From contig JAJAGP010000018.1 of the NCBI GenBank assembly GCA_025084515.1, positions 1,391,944 to 1,455,943 on the forward strand: a stretch of DNA of 64,000 nt. The letters run 5' to 3'. The notes under the pieces are model-generated. The model searched no databases. It was not told the DNA's origin and saw only the letters and a program-made list of their open reading frames with translations. Of the stretch, positions 1-11,282 are shown piece by piece. This stretch comes from Ancistrus triradiatus (Eukaryota; Chordata; Actinopteri; Siluriformes; Loricariidae). How positions within the stretch are numbered: the first letter of the stretch is position 1; each line of letters starts with the position of its first letter. The position numbers and the translations under genes were made by a program.

Positions 1-1230
1 GAAACTTCCAACATTTGGCAGAAGTGGGTCCAGGCAGAAGTATTCACTTTTTCCACAATCCCACACAAGCTGATAGCCAGGAGATTTGCATAAGGGCCAC
101 GGTGCGTCCTATCCAGACGCACTCTGTTTGCATAAAACAACACGGGGGAGACTGTGAACTCTGGAATAGCTCAGGTGAGTGTGCGAGTTGCTTTTCAAAC
201 CCGTGTCTGTTTTGTGCCTGCGGTGTTTATATTGACACAGAAGCAGGCTTGTGAGCGCAGTGAAAAGGCTGATTGCATTGATAAGGAGGGCCAGTTTGAG
301 AACGTGCGCCAGGAAGACCATGAATTTAGCACTTTATAGCATCATTAGTTGTTTTTTTAAAGGTTTGTCTTGTCTTCTGTTGACCGTCTTTATCCTTTAT
401 AAAACAATACAGTTTATACATCACCCTTTAACTGTTCGACTCTAGAGCACATTTTGAGTCACTGTATCTTATTGAAGATTCTTGGAGAGGTCTTTAAAGG
501 GTTAAAGGCATAGAAAGTCTGTAGACATTGATCAAATGGCCAATTTGAGAACGTGTACTAGGAGGTTCACACTTTATCTTCATCAGTTTACGCATTTGTT
601 CGTGGTATGGGTTATGTTTTGTACTCCTTTTTTTTCTGTTTCATTTATCTTGGATTGAGGTTAGACTTTTATTTTATTATTATGGTTTTTAATCCAGTAT
701 CACTCACCACTTAAACAATACGATTACGGCTGACGAGGTGCTTTAAACTCCATACTTAATTATCCCAAAATGGCTTCAAGGCTGATTGTGTTGATAAAGT
801 GGCCAGTCTGTAAACGCTGAAGTCCCCACTAGGACACCAACAATGAGTGTAATGTGGTATTATTTATTGTTATATAGGTTTAAACTCTGTCTTGACAAAC
901 AATGCGTTTTTATTGGCATTATTTGAAGATTGGTTCACTATCTATATCTGCTTATCCCGGATAAAGATCAGTCGTTTCAGTTTAAGACATGTGACATATT
1001 TTTATAACCAAACACCAATTACAAATGAAACCATACAATTCACACGCGTAGCTGACCAGAGTGTTAAAAGATCGTACTTAAGGGCTAATCATTGACTTTA
1101 AAGATTTAGACCAGTCCAGATTTCAACTCACTAGAACACTGTCCTGTTTGTTATAAACCAGTGTGTTCAGTCATATTTTTAAAAAGACGTATTGTCTGCG
1201 TATCCTACTAAATATCAGTGGCTCACTCAG
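1..1230. other. AT-rich intergenic sequence, nothing recognised
   Basis: No conserved coding sequence or known repeat could be identified. Short open frames on both strands lack homology and codon structure. A short segment near 251-330 is echoed loosely near 500-560 and 770-830 (GATTGCATTGATAAGGAGGGCC, GTAGACATTGATCAAATGGCC and GATTGTGTTGATAAAGTGGCC forms). This suggests an old degenerate tandem repeat. Confidence 0.4.
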
Positions 1231-1232
1231 TA

Positions 1233-1560
1233 TCTGTCATTCATTCACTTTCTTATCCACTTAATCCTGGACAGGGTAGCAGGGGTGCCTAGTCGGTGGC
1301 ATAGGGCGCAAGGCACAAACAACCCTGGGCAGGACGCCAATCCATTGTAGGGCACAGACACACACTAGGACCACTTCAGCGTAATCAGTTAACCTAATGC
1401 ATGTCTATGGACTGTGGGAGGAAAGGAGTACTCGGAGTAAACCCACGTGGAGGACATGCAGACTGCACACAGAAAGGTACCAGACCACTCCACCTGGAAT
1501 CGATCCCAGGACCTTTTCGCTGTAAGGATTCAGTGCTAGCCACCGCATTGCCCCAGTCCA
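1233..1560 (+). repeat. Dispersed teleost repeat (GACTGTGGGAGGAAA family)
   Basis: The segment opens with TCATTCACTTTCTTATCCAC and contains the hallmark GGACTGTGGGAGGAAAGGAG followed by GTAAACCCACGTGGAGGACATGCA. It ends near CACCGCATTGCCCC. From memory this is a very high-copy interspersed repeat of fish genomes, often linked to LINE 3' ends; the exact family cannot be named here. A shorter relic of the same kind lies at 54118-54260. Confidence 0.65.
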
Positions 1561-1592
1561 GTATCAACCCAGTACAAATATTCTCTAACAGA

Positions 1593-2118
1593 TACATTGC
1601 CTGGCCAAAAAAGATCACCACCTGGATTTAACTAAGGAAATAGTTAAATAGATTAAAAAAAGAGCCTCCCATCGGATAATTACTGCATTGGTGATTGTGT
1701 TTCAGCTGGCAACAAGTCCTGTAACCCTAACTGATGCGGTGAGTAGCTTCTCATTTGTTGAACAACCATGTCGAACGACACGTCCTGTGGTCGTGTTCAT
1801 CTGTTTCAGAAGGGTCAAATTGTGAAAGAGTGGATCAGGGATCATGAGCCATCATTATCCCACATGGATTCAGAGTCCAGACCTGAACCCCATTGAGAAT
1901 CTTTGGGATGTTCTTAAGAAGACTTTGCGCAGTGGAACATATCTCCCATCATCAGTACAAGATCTTGGGGGGGAAATTAATGCAACTCTGGACAGAAATA
2001 AATGTCGTGACATGATTGTGGAAACAATGCCACAGCGAATGCGTGCCATAATCAAAGCTAAAGGCGGTCCAATGAAATCTTGGAGTGTTTGACCTTTTTT
2101 TTTTGGCCAAGCAGTGTA
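1593..2118 (+). mobile_element. Internally deleted Tc1-like transposon
   Basis: The ends are inverted: TA then CATTGCCTGGCCAAAAAA on the left, and TTTTTTTTGGCCAAGCAGTG then TA on the right. About 1 kb of the usual 1.6 kb is missing. What remains of the transposase (1844-2092, plus strand) is the C-terminal part with SPDLNPIENLW, the region around the last catalytic acidic residue. The element cannot move on its own. Confidence 0.8.
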
Positions 2119-2152
2119 GTCAATCTCTAAATCTCCCTTGTGGGCTTCAATA

Positions 2153-2684
2153 TATGGGTACTCCTTGATTTATGACAGGGAAATCATAGGTTTAATTTAT
2201 TGCCAACCGAAGAGTTTAATATATAATGCATACACGACCGCGTCTGCAAATTTTCTTCACTACATTTCCCAGCGCTCATCATTTTCGCCATGTGATTCCC
2301 TACATCACGTCCAGCAGCATCCCAAATTCGAGTACAGCTGAGTATTATGAGCAAAATGTACCCTTAAACATGACTAAAGCACGTATATTAAACTACAGTT
2401 GGGCAATTCTTTTAATGTAAAGCATATTTGATAATAAAGTACTAAATATCTCATGTAGTTTATTGAATCATGTATTGTAAGTAAAAAAACAAAACAATTA
2501 TTGCACGACCACGGCAATCACGCAGTGCTGTCTTCCTCGTCAGATTGAGGGAGAGTACTGCGTTTACTTCGTATCGTGGCAAAATTTGGAGTACGGTTTC
2601 TGCTGAATTTGCATTTATGTTCACTATCAGATTCCTATCGTCAAAACATCGTAAGTCGTCCCATTGTAAAACGAAGTACCTGTA
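2153..2684. mobile_element. Non-autonomous element Y, copy 1 (TACAGGTACTCC ends)
   Basis: The left end reads GGGTACTCCTTGATTTATGAC. The right end reads CATCGTAAGTCGTCCCATTG then ACGAAGTACCTGTA, roughly its inverse. Internal text such as ATCTCATGTAGTTTATTGAATCA recurs at 35970-36000, showing a family. No coding capacity is visible. It is likely a MITE-type DNA element. Confidence 0.6.
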
Positions 2685-2719
2685 TAATATATCTATCCCA
2701 CTGTACAGGGTCAAATGGA

Positions 2720-5175
2720 AGAGCTTGTTCAGAAGATGGATGAGAACACGCCAGTGTTTTAATATTTTGGTTTCAACAGAGTGGATACAGAGAAGCAGTG
2801 GATGTTAACGTTATATGGCGTCGGTGCTGAGGGACTTCGCTCTGTCCTTCAAGAGTGAATGAGGATGAGTTAACGTGCAGCTGCAAACAGTGCAACTCTG
2901 AGCAGGTCAAAGCGTTTGTGTACATTTGTTGTATTGTTGTTGAGTTAATATACACTTGCATTTTCAGCTAGATGTTTTCTCTTTTTTCTTTCTTGAGAAA
3001 AATCATGCCACGTTCAATGTGATTGGCTGGTTAGATATTTGCGTTACCTAACACAGTGGCCAGGCATTGTATAGACTATAAATAACTTTGCAATATATAA
3101 CCAATCCTGGATGGTAATTAGGCTGTAGTCATACTTTCATAAAAATATAATATGTGGTCCTTTCCAACTGAATTTGGATTAGGATGACGTCGTTTGTCAC
3201 CGCAGTTCTTCGGATGATAATTGTTTGCGTAAATTTCATTAAGTGCCTACTATACTAAACTGTCTACTGTGCATAGGTCTTTTTTTTTAATATACACTTT
3301 GCGATTCTGTTCATTTAAGATCTTAGAACCACTTGGATAACACCAAGATCTCACAGTAAAAAAATTATTGATTTACTTGTTTATTGTTGCTGGTAGATAT
3401 GTTTTTTTCTTTTTTTTTCTTTTTAAAGTAATATTCCAATCTAGATACCTTGTCCAGTAAGGGAGCCCAACATTGTGACTGGCAGCCCTATATGTAGAGG
3501 GACAAGCAAAAATTGACTCTTTTGAAAACATTTAATGCTGTAATTGGTGTTATTTTCATTATTACTGAATATTGATACTATATTGCGGCAGTATTTTGTG
3601 CCTCTGTTAAGAGTTCTGTACAATAAATACTACCTGAAGCATTCTGTACAGACAAAAGCTCCAATTTGGTGTGTACAACAGACAGTGAGTCAATAGGCAG
3701 TTTTTTTAGATGCTTTGTGCTTTTGTCCTGGTTCAGTAACTCTTGTTTGAACAGGACATCCTGAAAAGGAAGCTGGTCCCCGAGGCCTGCTGTCACGGCT
3801 TTTGTGTGCGAGGCTATACATAACCAACACTAGAGGGCAGAGCTAATTAATTGAGGAAACCTGTAATAAAAAAACTAAAATAAGAGTCTCCTCACCTGGG
3901 TTACCCTACAGTCGCACAGTAGTCAACAGGTAAAATGTCTGCACAGCATTACACAGTCAAATCAGGAGTTGTAACCATATACACTGTGAGACTTGTGTTC
4001 AATCAGGTAATGTCAGCAGTTTATTAGTTAGCATATAGGTGCAGGTAGTGGCCATACAAGCACTCATTCTGGTGTTTAGCAGAATTTGGAATCAAGCACG
4101 GTAAGGGACCACCAGTATACGAAAGATGACGTATTCTCGGCACAGTTAGCATGACGACATTAGGCAACCTTCTTCTGTATCCCACAAGTTGTAGACTCAT
4201 CTTTACCTATGCACAGTGTTGTAACTCTTCTTTACCTCTTGTAGTTCGTTTGTGGCTGATTTTTCACTCCCATTCCCACCCACTCTTAACCAACACTTTC
4301 TTCGTATTAAACGACCACAGAATTTCACAGACACACTTGCCATACATTACATACCATACATCTACCCTTAGTTAGATTTAACCCTGAGTTTTATATTATA
4401 TTTGATACGTAATCTAACTTCTATTCAGGGGATGGCGATGTCTTTTTATCTCCTTGATAATATAAACTTGACGTTTATCGTCACAAATCAGTATGTAGTT
4501 CGTCCGTATGTCCACTAGATGAAGGCATTTCGGAAGCCTCTGAGAAGCAGTTAATAAGTGTATTAAAATGATAATCATCCAATGCAAAATATAATTCAGT
4601 TTGCCTCAACAGGCCTATATAAAGCTGATCATCTGGCTGCGGCTGGTAATACTTCGATAATACAATGTATTTACGAGCTTGTATCTATCACTGCGAGGCA
4701 ATTCATGGTGAGAACCGACTCTATAGAAGCGTGTATCTAATAGGCGGCGAATCGATTCAGTGATTATTTGGTTCCAGATAATTATAACTGACTCTATTCC
4801 AAAGTTTCGAATTCAGGTATAAGTAATTACGTAGTTTATATAGGCTACTCCAAGTTTCCGTGGCTTCATGTGTTGCATTGGTCGTTTTTTTTAAATGTCA
4901 TTTCTAAATGTAAACTGAATGTTTTTAATGTAATTCTTGGAGCGCGTTCCAGAGATTCTCCGCTTAACAGTGATGTGTTTTGTTTGGTTTGGTTTCAGTA
5001 GGGCTACAACAGATTTCATGCATAACATTTAGGTATGTTATCAGTGAATTTAGTTGCTGGTTTAATGTGGATTTTTATTTTTTAATTTAATATAAGAGCT
5101 GGCATTGAGACTGGACCTGGTCTGGAGTGTGGCTAGAGGGCTGAAGCTTGAGTTTAATTAACCACCAGTTACAGG
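2720..5175. other. Intergenic, nothing recognised
   Basis: Mostly AT-rich sequence without a coding signal on either strand. Short poly-T tracts occur (3281, 3405-3420). The segment 3800-4600 has no recognisable family. No conserved gene could be supported. Confidence 0.4.
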
Positions 5176-5199
5176 TAGCTAAATGACTTTACATTGGGC

Positions 5200-5600
5200 T
5201 GTCCAGCAGTCTGTTTTTTGGATCCTTGCTGGGCTTGGGATGGGGTCGGCTATGCTAGCAGTATATATTTTTTTGTGGGTTCTTGGTGGGTGTGTGGTGT
5301 GCGATGCTTGCAGTGGGTTTGGGCTGCGGTAGGTGACGCTTGGTGAATTATTATTATTATTTTTATTTGCCCATCTGCTGGGTTTGGTGTGTATGGTGGG
5401 AGATGCTTGCAGTTTGTTTTTGGATGCTTGCTGGGTCTGGTGTGCGGTGGGTGATGCTTGGTGGGTTTTTTTTTGGCTATTTGCTGAGTGTTGTTGTGTG
5501 ATAGGCGATGCTTGCAGTGTTTTTGGGTGCTTGCTGGGTTTGGGGTGCAGTGGGTGATGCCTGCAGAGTGTTTTTAAAAATCCTTGTTGGGTGTCCACAG
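5200..5600 (+). repeat. Degenerate minisatellite (GATGCTTG..GTGGG units)
   Basis: Variants of GTGGGTGATGCTTGGTGGG, GCGATGCTTGCAGTG and TGCTTGCTGGGTTTGG recur about ten times with insertions of T-runs. The open frame of 152 codons on the minus strand is a by-product of the repeat, as shown by its repeating His/Gln/Ala/Ser/Pro composition. Confidence 0.65.
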
Positions 5601-5639
5601 TCCAGAGAATCGGATGTGGACTGTGCCACCTTGTCATAG

Positions 5640-6110
5640 CGATGCTTCAAACGACTGAAACTGTCCTTGTGATCTAATTTCAGAACAGGTTTGTATTTTT
5701 TCCATGTTCTCTCTTTTTGCTAATGTTATTTCTTTACATGTCTGGTGACTGAACTTGTTTCCTGTGATTTAATCATGTGCTAAACATGTTAAGGTTGTGT
5801 CTCTAATGGCCAATTCAACAATTTCAAGCCTTATGGTTTGTTTTTAGTCATTTCCATCCCTGGTTTGATCTTTGGGAGGTTAATGTGCTTTGATTTATGC
5901 TTTGTGCTCTGGTGTAACCAGGTTTGTTTGTTTGTTACCTTGCTGAATGTTATATTTTTCTGCTAAATAAAACCACCTGCTGAAACTGATGCTTGTTTTT
6001 GAATGTCCTGTGGGTTTGTTCAGTGTTCATTGTAATGATTCAAGTACGGAAAATCCTGTGTCAATAAAAGCTTTTCTACTTTTGTCTATCTTTTGCTTTC
6101 ATACAAGGTT
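5640..6110. other. Intergenic with two isolated AATAAA motifs
   Basis: AATAAA occurs near 5966 (CTAAATAAAACCACC) and 6063 (TCAATAAAAGC) in T-rich context, which resembles the end of a transcript. No plus-strand exon could be recognised upstream, so no gene is called. Confidence 0.25.
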
Positions 6111-6119
6111 TCTTTAGCA

Positions 6120-6600
6120 GTTTGTATTAGGCAGTCTATCATTAGTCACGTCACACATTTAAGGACTTGAGACTTGCTTGACTAACATTTATAAGACTTG
6201 ACTCTGATTTGGTATTTGATTTGAGACTTGACTTAGAAATGAGATCGGTGACTTTTTTTATTATTAAATATGCATTAGCATTTAGAGGTGTTAACATCAG
6301 GGATTATGTTGTTTGTAGTGGCTGAAATGTGACTGGGTGATTTGTTTCAACGCACGCAAACCTGGCAACCTGTCAGAAAGTGGGAAACCAGCAGAGACAA
6401 ATGTACATGGAAGCAGCCATTCCAAAAATAGTGAAGTTTGGATCCACAGTAAAAAGAGTGAAATGGAGGGTCTGTGGATCAGAAATCAGTGACACGACCA
6501 ATGCAACACCATCCATCACTACAGAACCCACAAAAAAACGTAAGTTGTCTTTTTGGCTAGTCCATCACTGGCACGAAAGATAATGTTAGACTTTGCTTTG
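6120..6600 (+). repeat. Relic of a hAT-like element with GACTTGAGACTTG repeats
   Basis: GGACTTGAGACTTGCTTGAC and GATTTGAGACTTGACTTAG are typical of a widespread fish repeat rich in GACTTG. Downstream, the frame at 6380-6583 encodes KWRVCGSEISDTTNATPS, which recalls the start of a BED-type zinc finger of hAT transposases but is broken. The assignment rests on memory of the family and is tentative. Confidence 0.35.
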
Positions 6601-7300
6601 AAAGAAAACTAAACTCTTTAGGATCACTGAATTTTGACTGATTTAAATATAAAAACATGAGTTACAGTAGTGTTAAGAAAATGGCAGTTAGTAAAGCAAG
6701 TAAAGCGGAAAATCATTATAATAACTTTTATTTCCATAAATGCAAATGCACAGGAGATGTGCATTCAATTCCAAAATCAAAACGTTAACAAATTTATCCA
6801 GTTAGTGTTAATCCTTTACAGAAATGAAAGAAAAAGGAATATTGGGCTGTACCAATAAAAAGGCAATGCCAGCAGTTTTTCTTTAGATACTCAAATGTAA
6901 TGTATAAACAGAAAAAATGTTTGAGATTTCACTTTACTTTGAATTACTGACCTGATATTTGGTGTCCTAACCATTATTTCTGAGAACTGCGTCACGTGTG
7001 TTACATGGACTCTACCAACTTTTGGCACTTCTGGAATGTAGGATGATTGGACTACCTTCCACAGTCCTCCTGCATTTTCGATGTCACTCCACAAGTTCTC
7101 TATGCAGATCAGGGGATTGAGCTGGCCAATCCTGTACCTCAGTCCTGTTTGTATCCAAGATGTTGTTCTGGTGTGTTACTGCTGTGTTTCGGGTCATTGT
7201 TGTATTGAAACCCCCTTTAAGGGCATGTCTTCTTCGACACAGGGCAACGTGATTTCCTCAAGTATTTTGATTCATTTACACTGATCCATGATCCCTGGTA

Positions 7301-8864
7301 CAGTGGTGTGAAAAAGTGTTTGCCCCCTTCCTAATTTCCTATTTTTTTGCATGATTGTCACACTTAAGTGTTTTGGAACATCAAACCAATTGAAATATTA
7401 GTCAAAGACAACACAAGTAGACACAAAATGCAGTTTTTAAATGAAGGTGTTTATTATTAAGTGAGTAAAAAATCCAAACCTACATGACCCTGTGGGGAAA
7501 AAGTGATTGCCCCCTAAACCTAATAACTGGTTGTTCCACCCTTAGCAGCAACAACTGCAACCAAGCGTTTGCGATAACTTGCAATGAGTCTTTTACAGCA
7601 TTGTGGAGGAATTTTGGCCACTCATCTTTGCAGAATTGTTGTAATTCAGCCACATTAGAGGGTTTTAAGCATGAATGGCCTTTTTAAGGTCATGCCACAG
7701 CATCTCAATAGGATTCAGGTCAGGCCAATCCAAAGTCTTCATTTTGTTTTTCTTCAGCCATTCAGAGGTGAACTTGCTGGTGTGTTTTGGATCATTGTCC
7801 TGCTGCAGAACCCAAGTTCGTTTCAGCTTGAGGTCACCAACAGATGGTCAGACATTCTCCTTCAGGATTTTTTGGTAGACAGCAGAATTCATAGTTCTAT
7901 TTATCACAGCAAGTCTTCCAGGTTCTGAAGCAGCAAAACAGCCCCAGACCATCACACTACCACCACCATATTTTACTGTTGCTATAATGTTCTGTCTCTG
8001 AAAGGCTGTGCTACTTTTACACCAGATGTAATGGGACACACAATTTCCAAATAGTTAAACTTTTGTCTTGTCAGTCCACAGAATGTTTTCCCAAAAGTCT
8101 TGGGGATCATCAAGATGTGTTCTGGAAAAATTGAGACGAGCTTTAATGTTCTTTTTGCTCAGCAGTGGTTTTCGTCTTGGAACTCTGCCATGCAGGCCAT
8201 TTTTGCCCAGTCTCTTTCTTATGGGGGAGGCATGAACTCTGACCTTAACTGAGGCAAGTGAGGCCTGCAGTTCTTTGGATGTTGTTGTGGGACATTTTGT
8301 GACCTCTTGGATGAGCCGTCGCTGCACTCTTGGGGTAATTTTGGTCGGCCGGCCACTTCTGGGAAGGTTCACCACTGTTCCTTGTCTTAGCCATTTGTGG
8401 ATAATGGCTTACACTGTGGTTTGCTGGAGTCCCAAAGCTTTAGAAATGGATTTATAACCCTTTCCAGACTGATAGATGACAATTACTTTCTTTCTCAATT
8501 GTTCCTGAATTTCTTTGGATCTCGGCATGATGTGTAGCTTTCAAGGATCTTTTGGTGTACTTCACTTTGTCAGGCAGGTCCTATGTAAGTGATGTCCTGA
8601 TTGAGAACAGGTGTGGCAATAATCAGGCCTTTGTGTGGCTGGAGACTGAACTCAGGTGTGATAAACCATAGTTAAGTTATTTTTTAACAAAGGGGGAAGG
8701 GAGCAATCACTTTTTCACAGAGGGCCATGTAGGTTTAGATTTTTTACTCACTTAATAATAAACACCTTCATTTAAAATGATTTGATGTTCCGAAACACTT
8801 AAGTGTGACAAACATGCAAAAAAATATGAAATCAGGAAGGGGCAAACACTTTGTCACACCACTG
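7301..8864 (-). mobile_element. Tc1-like transposon, nearly full length, inserted in an older Tc1
   Basis: The element is bounded by TA (7299-7300 and 8865-8866). The ends are CAGTGGTGTGAAAAAGTGTT and the inverse ACTTTGTCACACCACTG. The long inverted repeats (about 200 bp, with a second copy of the AAAGTGATTGCCCCCT-type motif inside) are of the IR/DR type. Length of 1564 bp is normal for a complete Tc1-like element. Confidence 0.9.
7520..8528 (-). pseudogene. Tc1-like transposase, inactivated
   Basis: Reading starts at MPRSKEIQEQLRKKV (ATG at 8528). It goes through the paired-like DNA-binding domain (SKALGLQQTTV then a stop) and LPRSGRPTKITPRVQRRLIQ. The catalytic part is in other frames: GGGSVMVWGCFAAS and HDLKK-type remnants. 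At least two in-frame stops (after QQTTV and after WTDKTKV) and frameshifts disable it. The C-terminus ends near 7520. Confidence 0.85.
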
Positions 8865-9690
8865 TATGTGTTAACTTGGCTTAACACCATGGTATGAGAA
8901 ACATCCCCATATCATGATTGTTGCACCACCATGCTTTAATGTCTTCACTCTGTACTGTGGATTGAATTCGGAGCTTGGGGGCCGTCTGACACCCAAAAAG
9001 AAAACTTTGCTTCCATCCCTCCAAATAAAGTTGCGGCATTTCTCTTTGGGCCAGCCAGTGTGTTCCTTCTCAAGTATTAACCTCTTCAGGATGTCTGTTT
9101 TTCTAGCGGGGAGTTTTTGCTGATTGGAGCAGTACTCACTGATAACTTCAGCTTTTCTTGGGTCTTTTTCTTGGATCTTTCTGGAGGTGATCATTAGCTG
9201 AGCCTTTGTTGTTTTGGCTGTTCTTGGATCCATTCGTACAGTAGCTCCAGGTTTTGATTGCCACTGCAAGGCATTTGAGATCATTTTTGCTGAGCAGCCT
9301 ATAATTTGCTGCACTTCTCTATATGTTTTTACTTCTGCAGTCAACTTTTTAACCAAGGCAGGTTCTTCATCAGAACAATGTCTGGAACGACCCATTTTCC
9401 CCAGTATTACAGAAGGAAATGCATTATAGCCAACGTGAAACATTTGCCACTCTCCTAGTAAATCACGTGACTGATGTTGCACTTTACACTTGGTGTAAAC
9501 TACGTACGCTTAGTGTAAATATCATCTGTGTGTTTCTATTTACACGTAGTGTAGTGTCATGTTACCATGCCTAGTACAAATACTATGGTACTGGTATTTA
9601 GGCTGAGTGTACATAGCATCCGCCATGACAGTACGTAGCAGTGCATGTTTAAATCGAAGTGCTTTATGATGTACGTGTTGTGTGTTTCCT

Positions 9691-10580
9691 TTACAACCCC
9701 AAATCAGAAAAAAGTTGGGATGGTACAGAAAATGCAAATATATAAAAAATGCAGTGTTCCTTAAATGTACATTGCCTTTATTTCATTGAAGACAGTATGG
9801 ACCCGATATATTTTATGTTTGGTCTGGTCAACTTCCTTTCATTTGTTAATAAACATCCGATCCTGCATTTCAGGCCTGCAAGACATTCCAAAAAAAAGTT
9901 GAATAACATCATTATATATTTATTTATTATTATTAAAAATTTTTTTTTTTTTTTTTTTTTTAGCTTTTTCTTACCTAGAGTTACTAGAGGAATCCCTTGC
10001 CCATGTGGTCCTATCAGCTTCTTGATGCAGTGCCATCTGAGGGATCGGAGATCACCCGTCTTCAGTTTAGGCTTGTGCCTTTCCTTTATGCACTGAAATT
10101 CCTCCAGATTTCTTGAGTTGTTTAATGATATTATCACTGTAGAGGAAGAAATATGCAACCCCCTTCCAGTTTTTCTTTTGTGGATTGTTTTTAAACATTT
10201 CAATCATTTTCTCACACATCTGGTGATAAACTGGAGATCCTCTGCCCATCCATACTCCTCAGAGACTCAGTCTTTCTTGGATGCTGCTTTTGTGTCAAAT
10301 CATGATTATAATCACCTGTTTGAAATCACATCATTATTTAGCTTTTTTAAATTCAGTCCTAGCCCTAAAATGCCTCCCTTTCCTATTTGTGTGGCGGGCC
10401 TGAAATGCAGGAATGGATGACTTTTAACAAATACAATGAATATGACCGGAAAAAAAACAATCTCTGGTTCATACTGTCTGCAATTAAATAAAAGTCAATG
10501 TAAATATAAGGAACACTTTTTGTTTTTGTAAACGTTTGTATTTTCCATACCGTCCAAACTTTTTTGATTTGGAGTTGTAG
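9691..10580. mobile_element. DNA element with ~200-bp inverted repeats (ACAACCCC..AAGTTGGGA)
   Basis: The left end TTACAACCCCAAATCAGAAA and the inverse right end CTACAACTCCAAATCAAAAA begin long inverted repeats. They continue through GTGTTCCTTA, TACATTG and GACAGTATG motifs on both arms, about 200 bp each. The interior encodes broken minus-strand frames (for example GRGSPVYHQMCEKMIEMF and RSLRWHCIKKLIGPHGQGI) and a T-run of about 23. This is a common fish element; I do not assign its superfamily. Confidence 0.75.
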
Positions 10581-10589
10581 AAGGTTTGT

Positions 10590-11230
10590 TCTGTTAAGAC
10601 CTGTTAGAAATTAATGTGAAGCACTGAAGCCACTGTGCTTAATCTACACGTCTGCTAAATAAACCCAATGCTCAACATGATGGAAGTTTAGAAGTTTGTT
10701 TGCTGATGATGCTCCTGTGCAAGTGACATAGATAAAATGTATTTAGATAAAATACTGTAGGTTTATGTAAAATAACGCTACGACCATAAAATCACCGGCT
10801 TACGAGACATGAAAATGTTGCTATTAGTTTAATTGGTAGTTTAAATGTTTTAGGCCTTGGTATGTTTAACTGTAATTATTTTATATTTTTCAGTCGTTAC
10901 ACAGTTATGTTATTTTTTATCGTGTGATTGAATCTAGTGCTGGTGGAGACTGGTAGATGTTGGGTCTTCTAATCGACTGCTGGGATTTGATCTCAGATGT
11001 TCCTCTTCTCCACCCTGTAACACAAATGTGCACTTACCTGGTGAGCCAACTAGCTGTGCAGGTTGCCATCTCTCCAGGTGTAGGCAGTAACAGAGTTTGC
11101 TCTGGCAGAGCGATGTTTCTACAAGGTAAGTCCTTAAAAATCTGGTCTCAGCATGTTTCCAATGTTCGTGCATGTTCATTCCTGTGAGAGCGAGCGTCTC
11201 GTTTCTGTTTTGTCTTTGTGCGACGCCTTG
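10590..11230. other. Intergenic, nothing recognised
   Basis: AT-rich sequence without conserved frames. The frames of 81 and 76 codons around 10934-11187 overlap on opposite strands and show no family resemblance. Confidence 0.4.
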
Positions 11231-11282
11231 AGAGTTTCTTTTTCTAGTTAATTTTACAAGCCAAAGCCTCCATTCTTCTGCT

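Larger units (their letters stand above)
6891..9395 (-). pseudogene. Tc1-like transposase, split by a second Tc1 insertion
   Basis: The N-terminal half reads from ATG at 9395 (MGRSRHCSDEEPALVKKLTA) through LEKEHTGWPKEKCRNFIWRD and GGATIMIWGCFSYHG to about 8870. The C-terminal half continues at 7297-6900, with remnants of IMDQ, KILEEITLPCVEEDMPLK and a form of SPDLxxxENLWSDIENAG. The two halves are separated exactly by the element at 7301-8864. Stops and substitutions show it was already decaying. Confidence 0.75.

Noticed and set aside
5179..5637. 152-codon minus-strand frame
   Set aside because: It lies on a minisatellite; His/Gln/Ala/Pro repeats mirror the DNA units and no domain is visible.
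9778..10203. 141-codon minus-strand frame
   Set aside because: It crosses the inverted repeat and poly-T tract of the long-TIR element; it is transposon-derived and broken.
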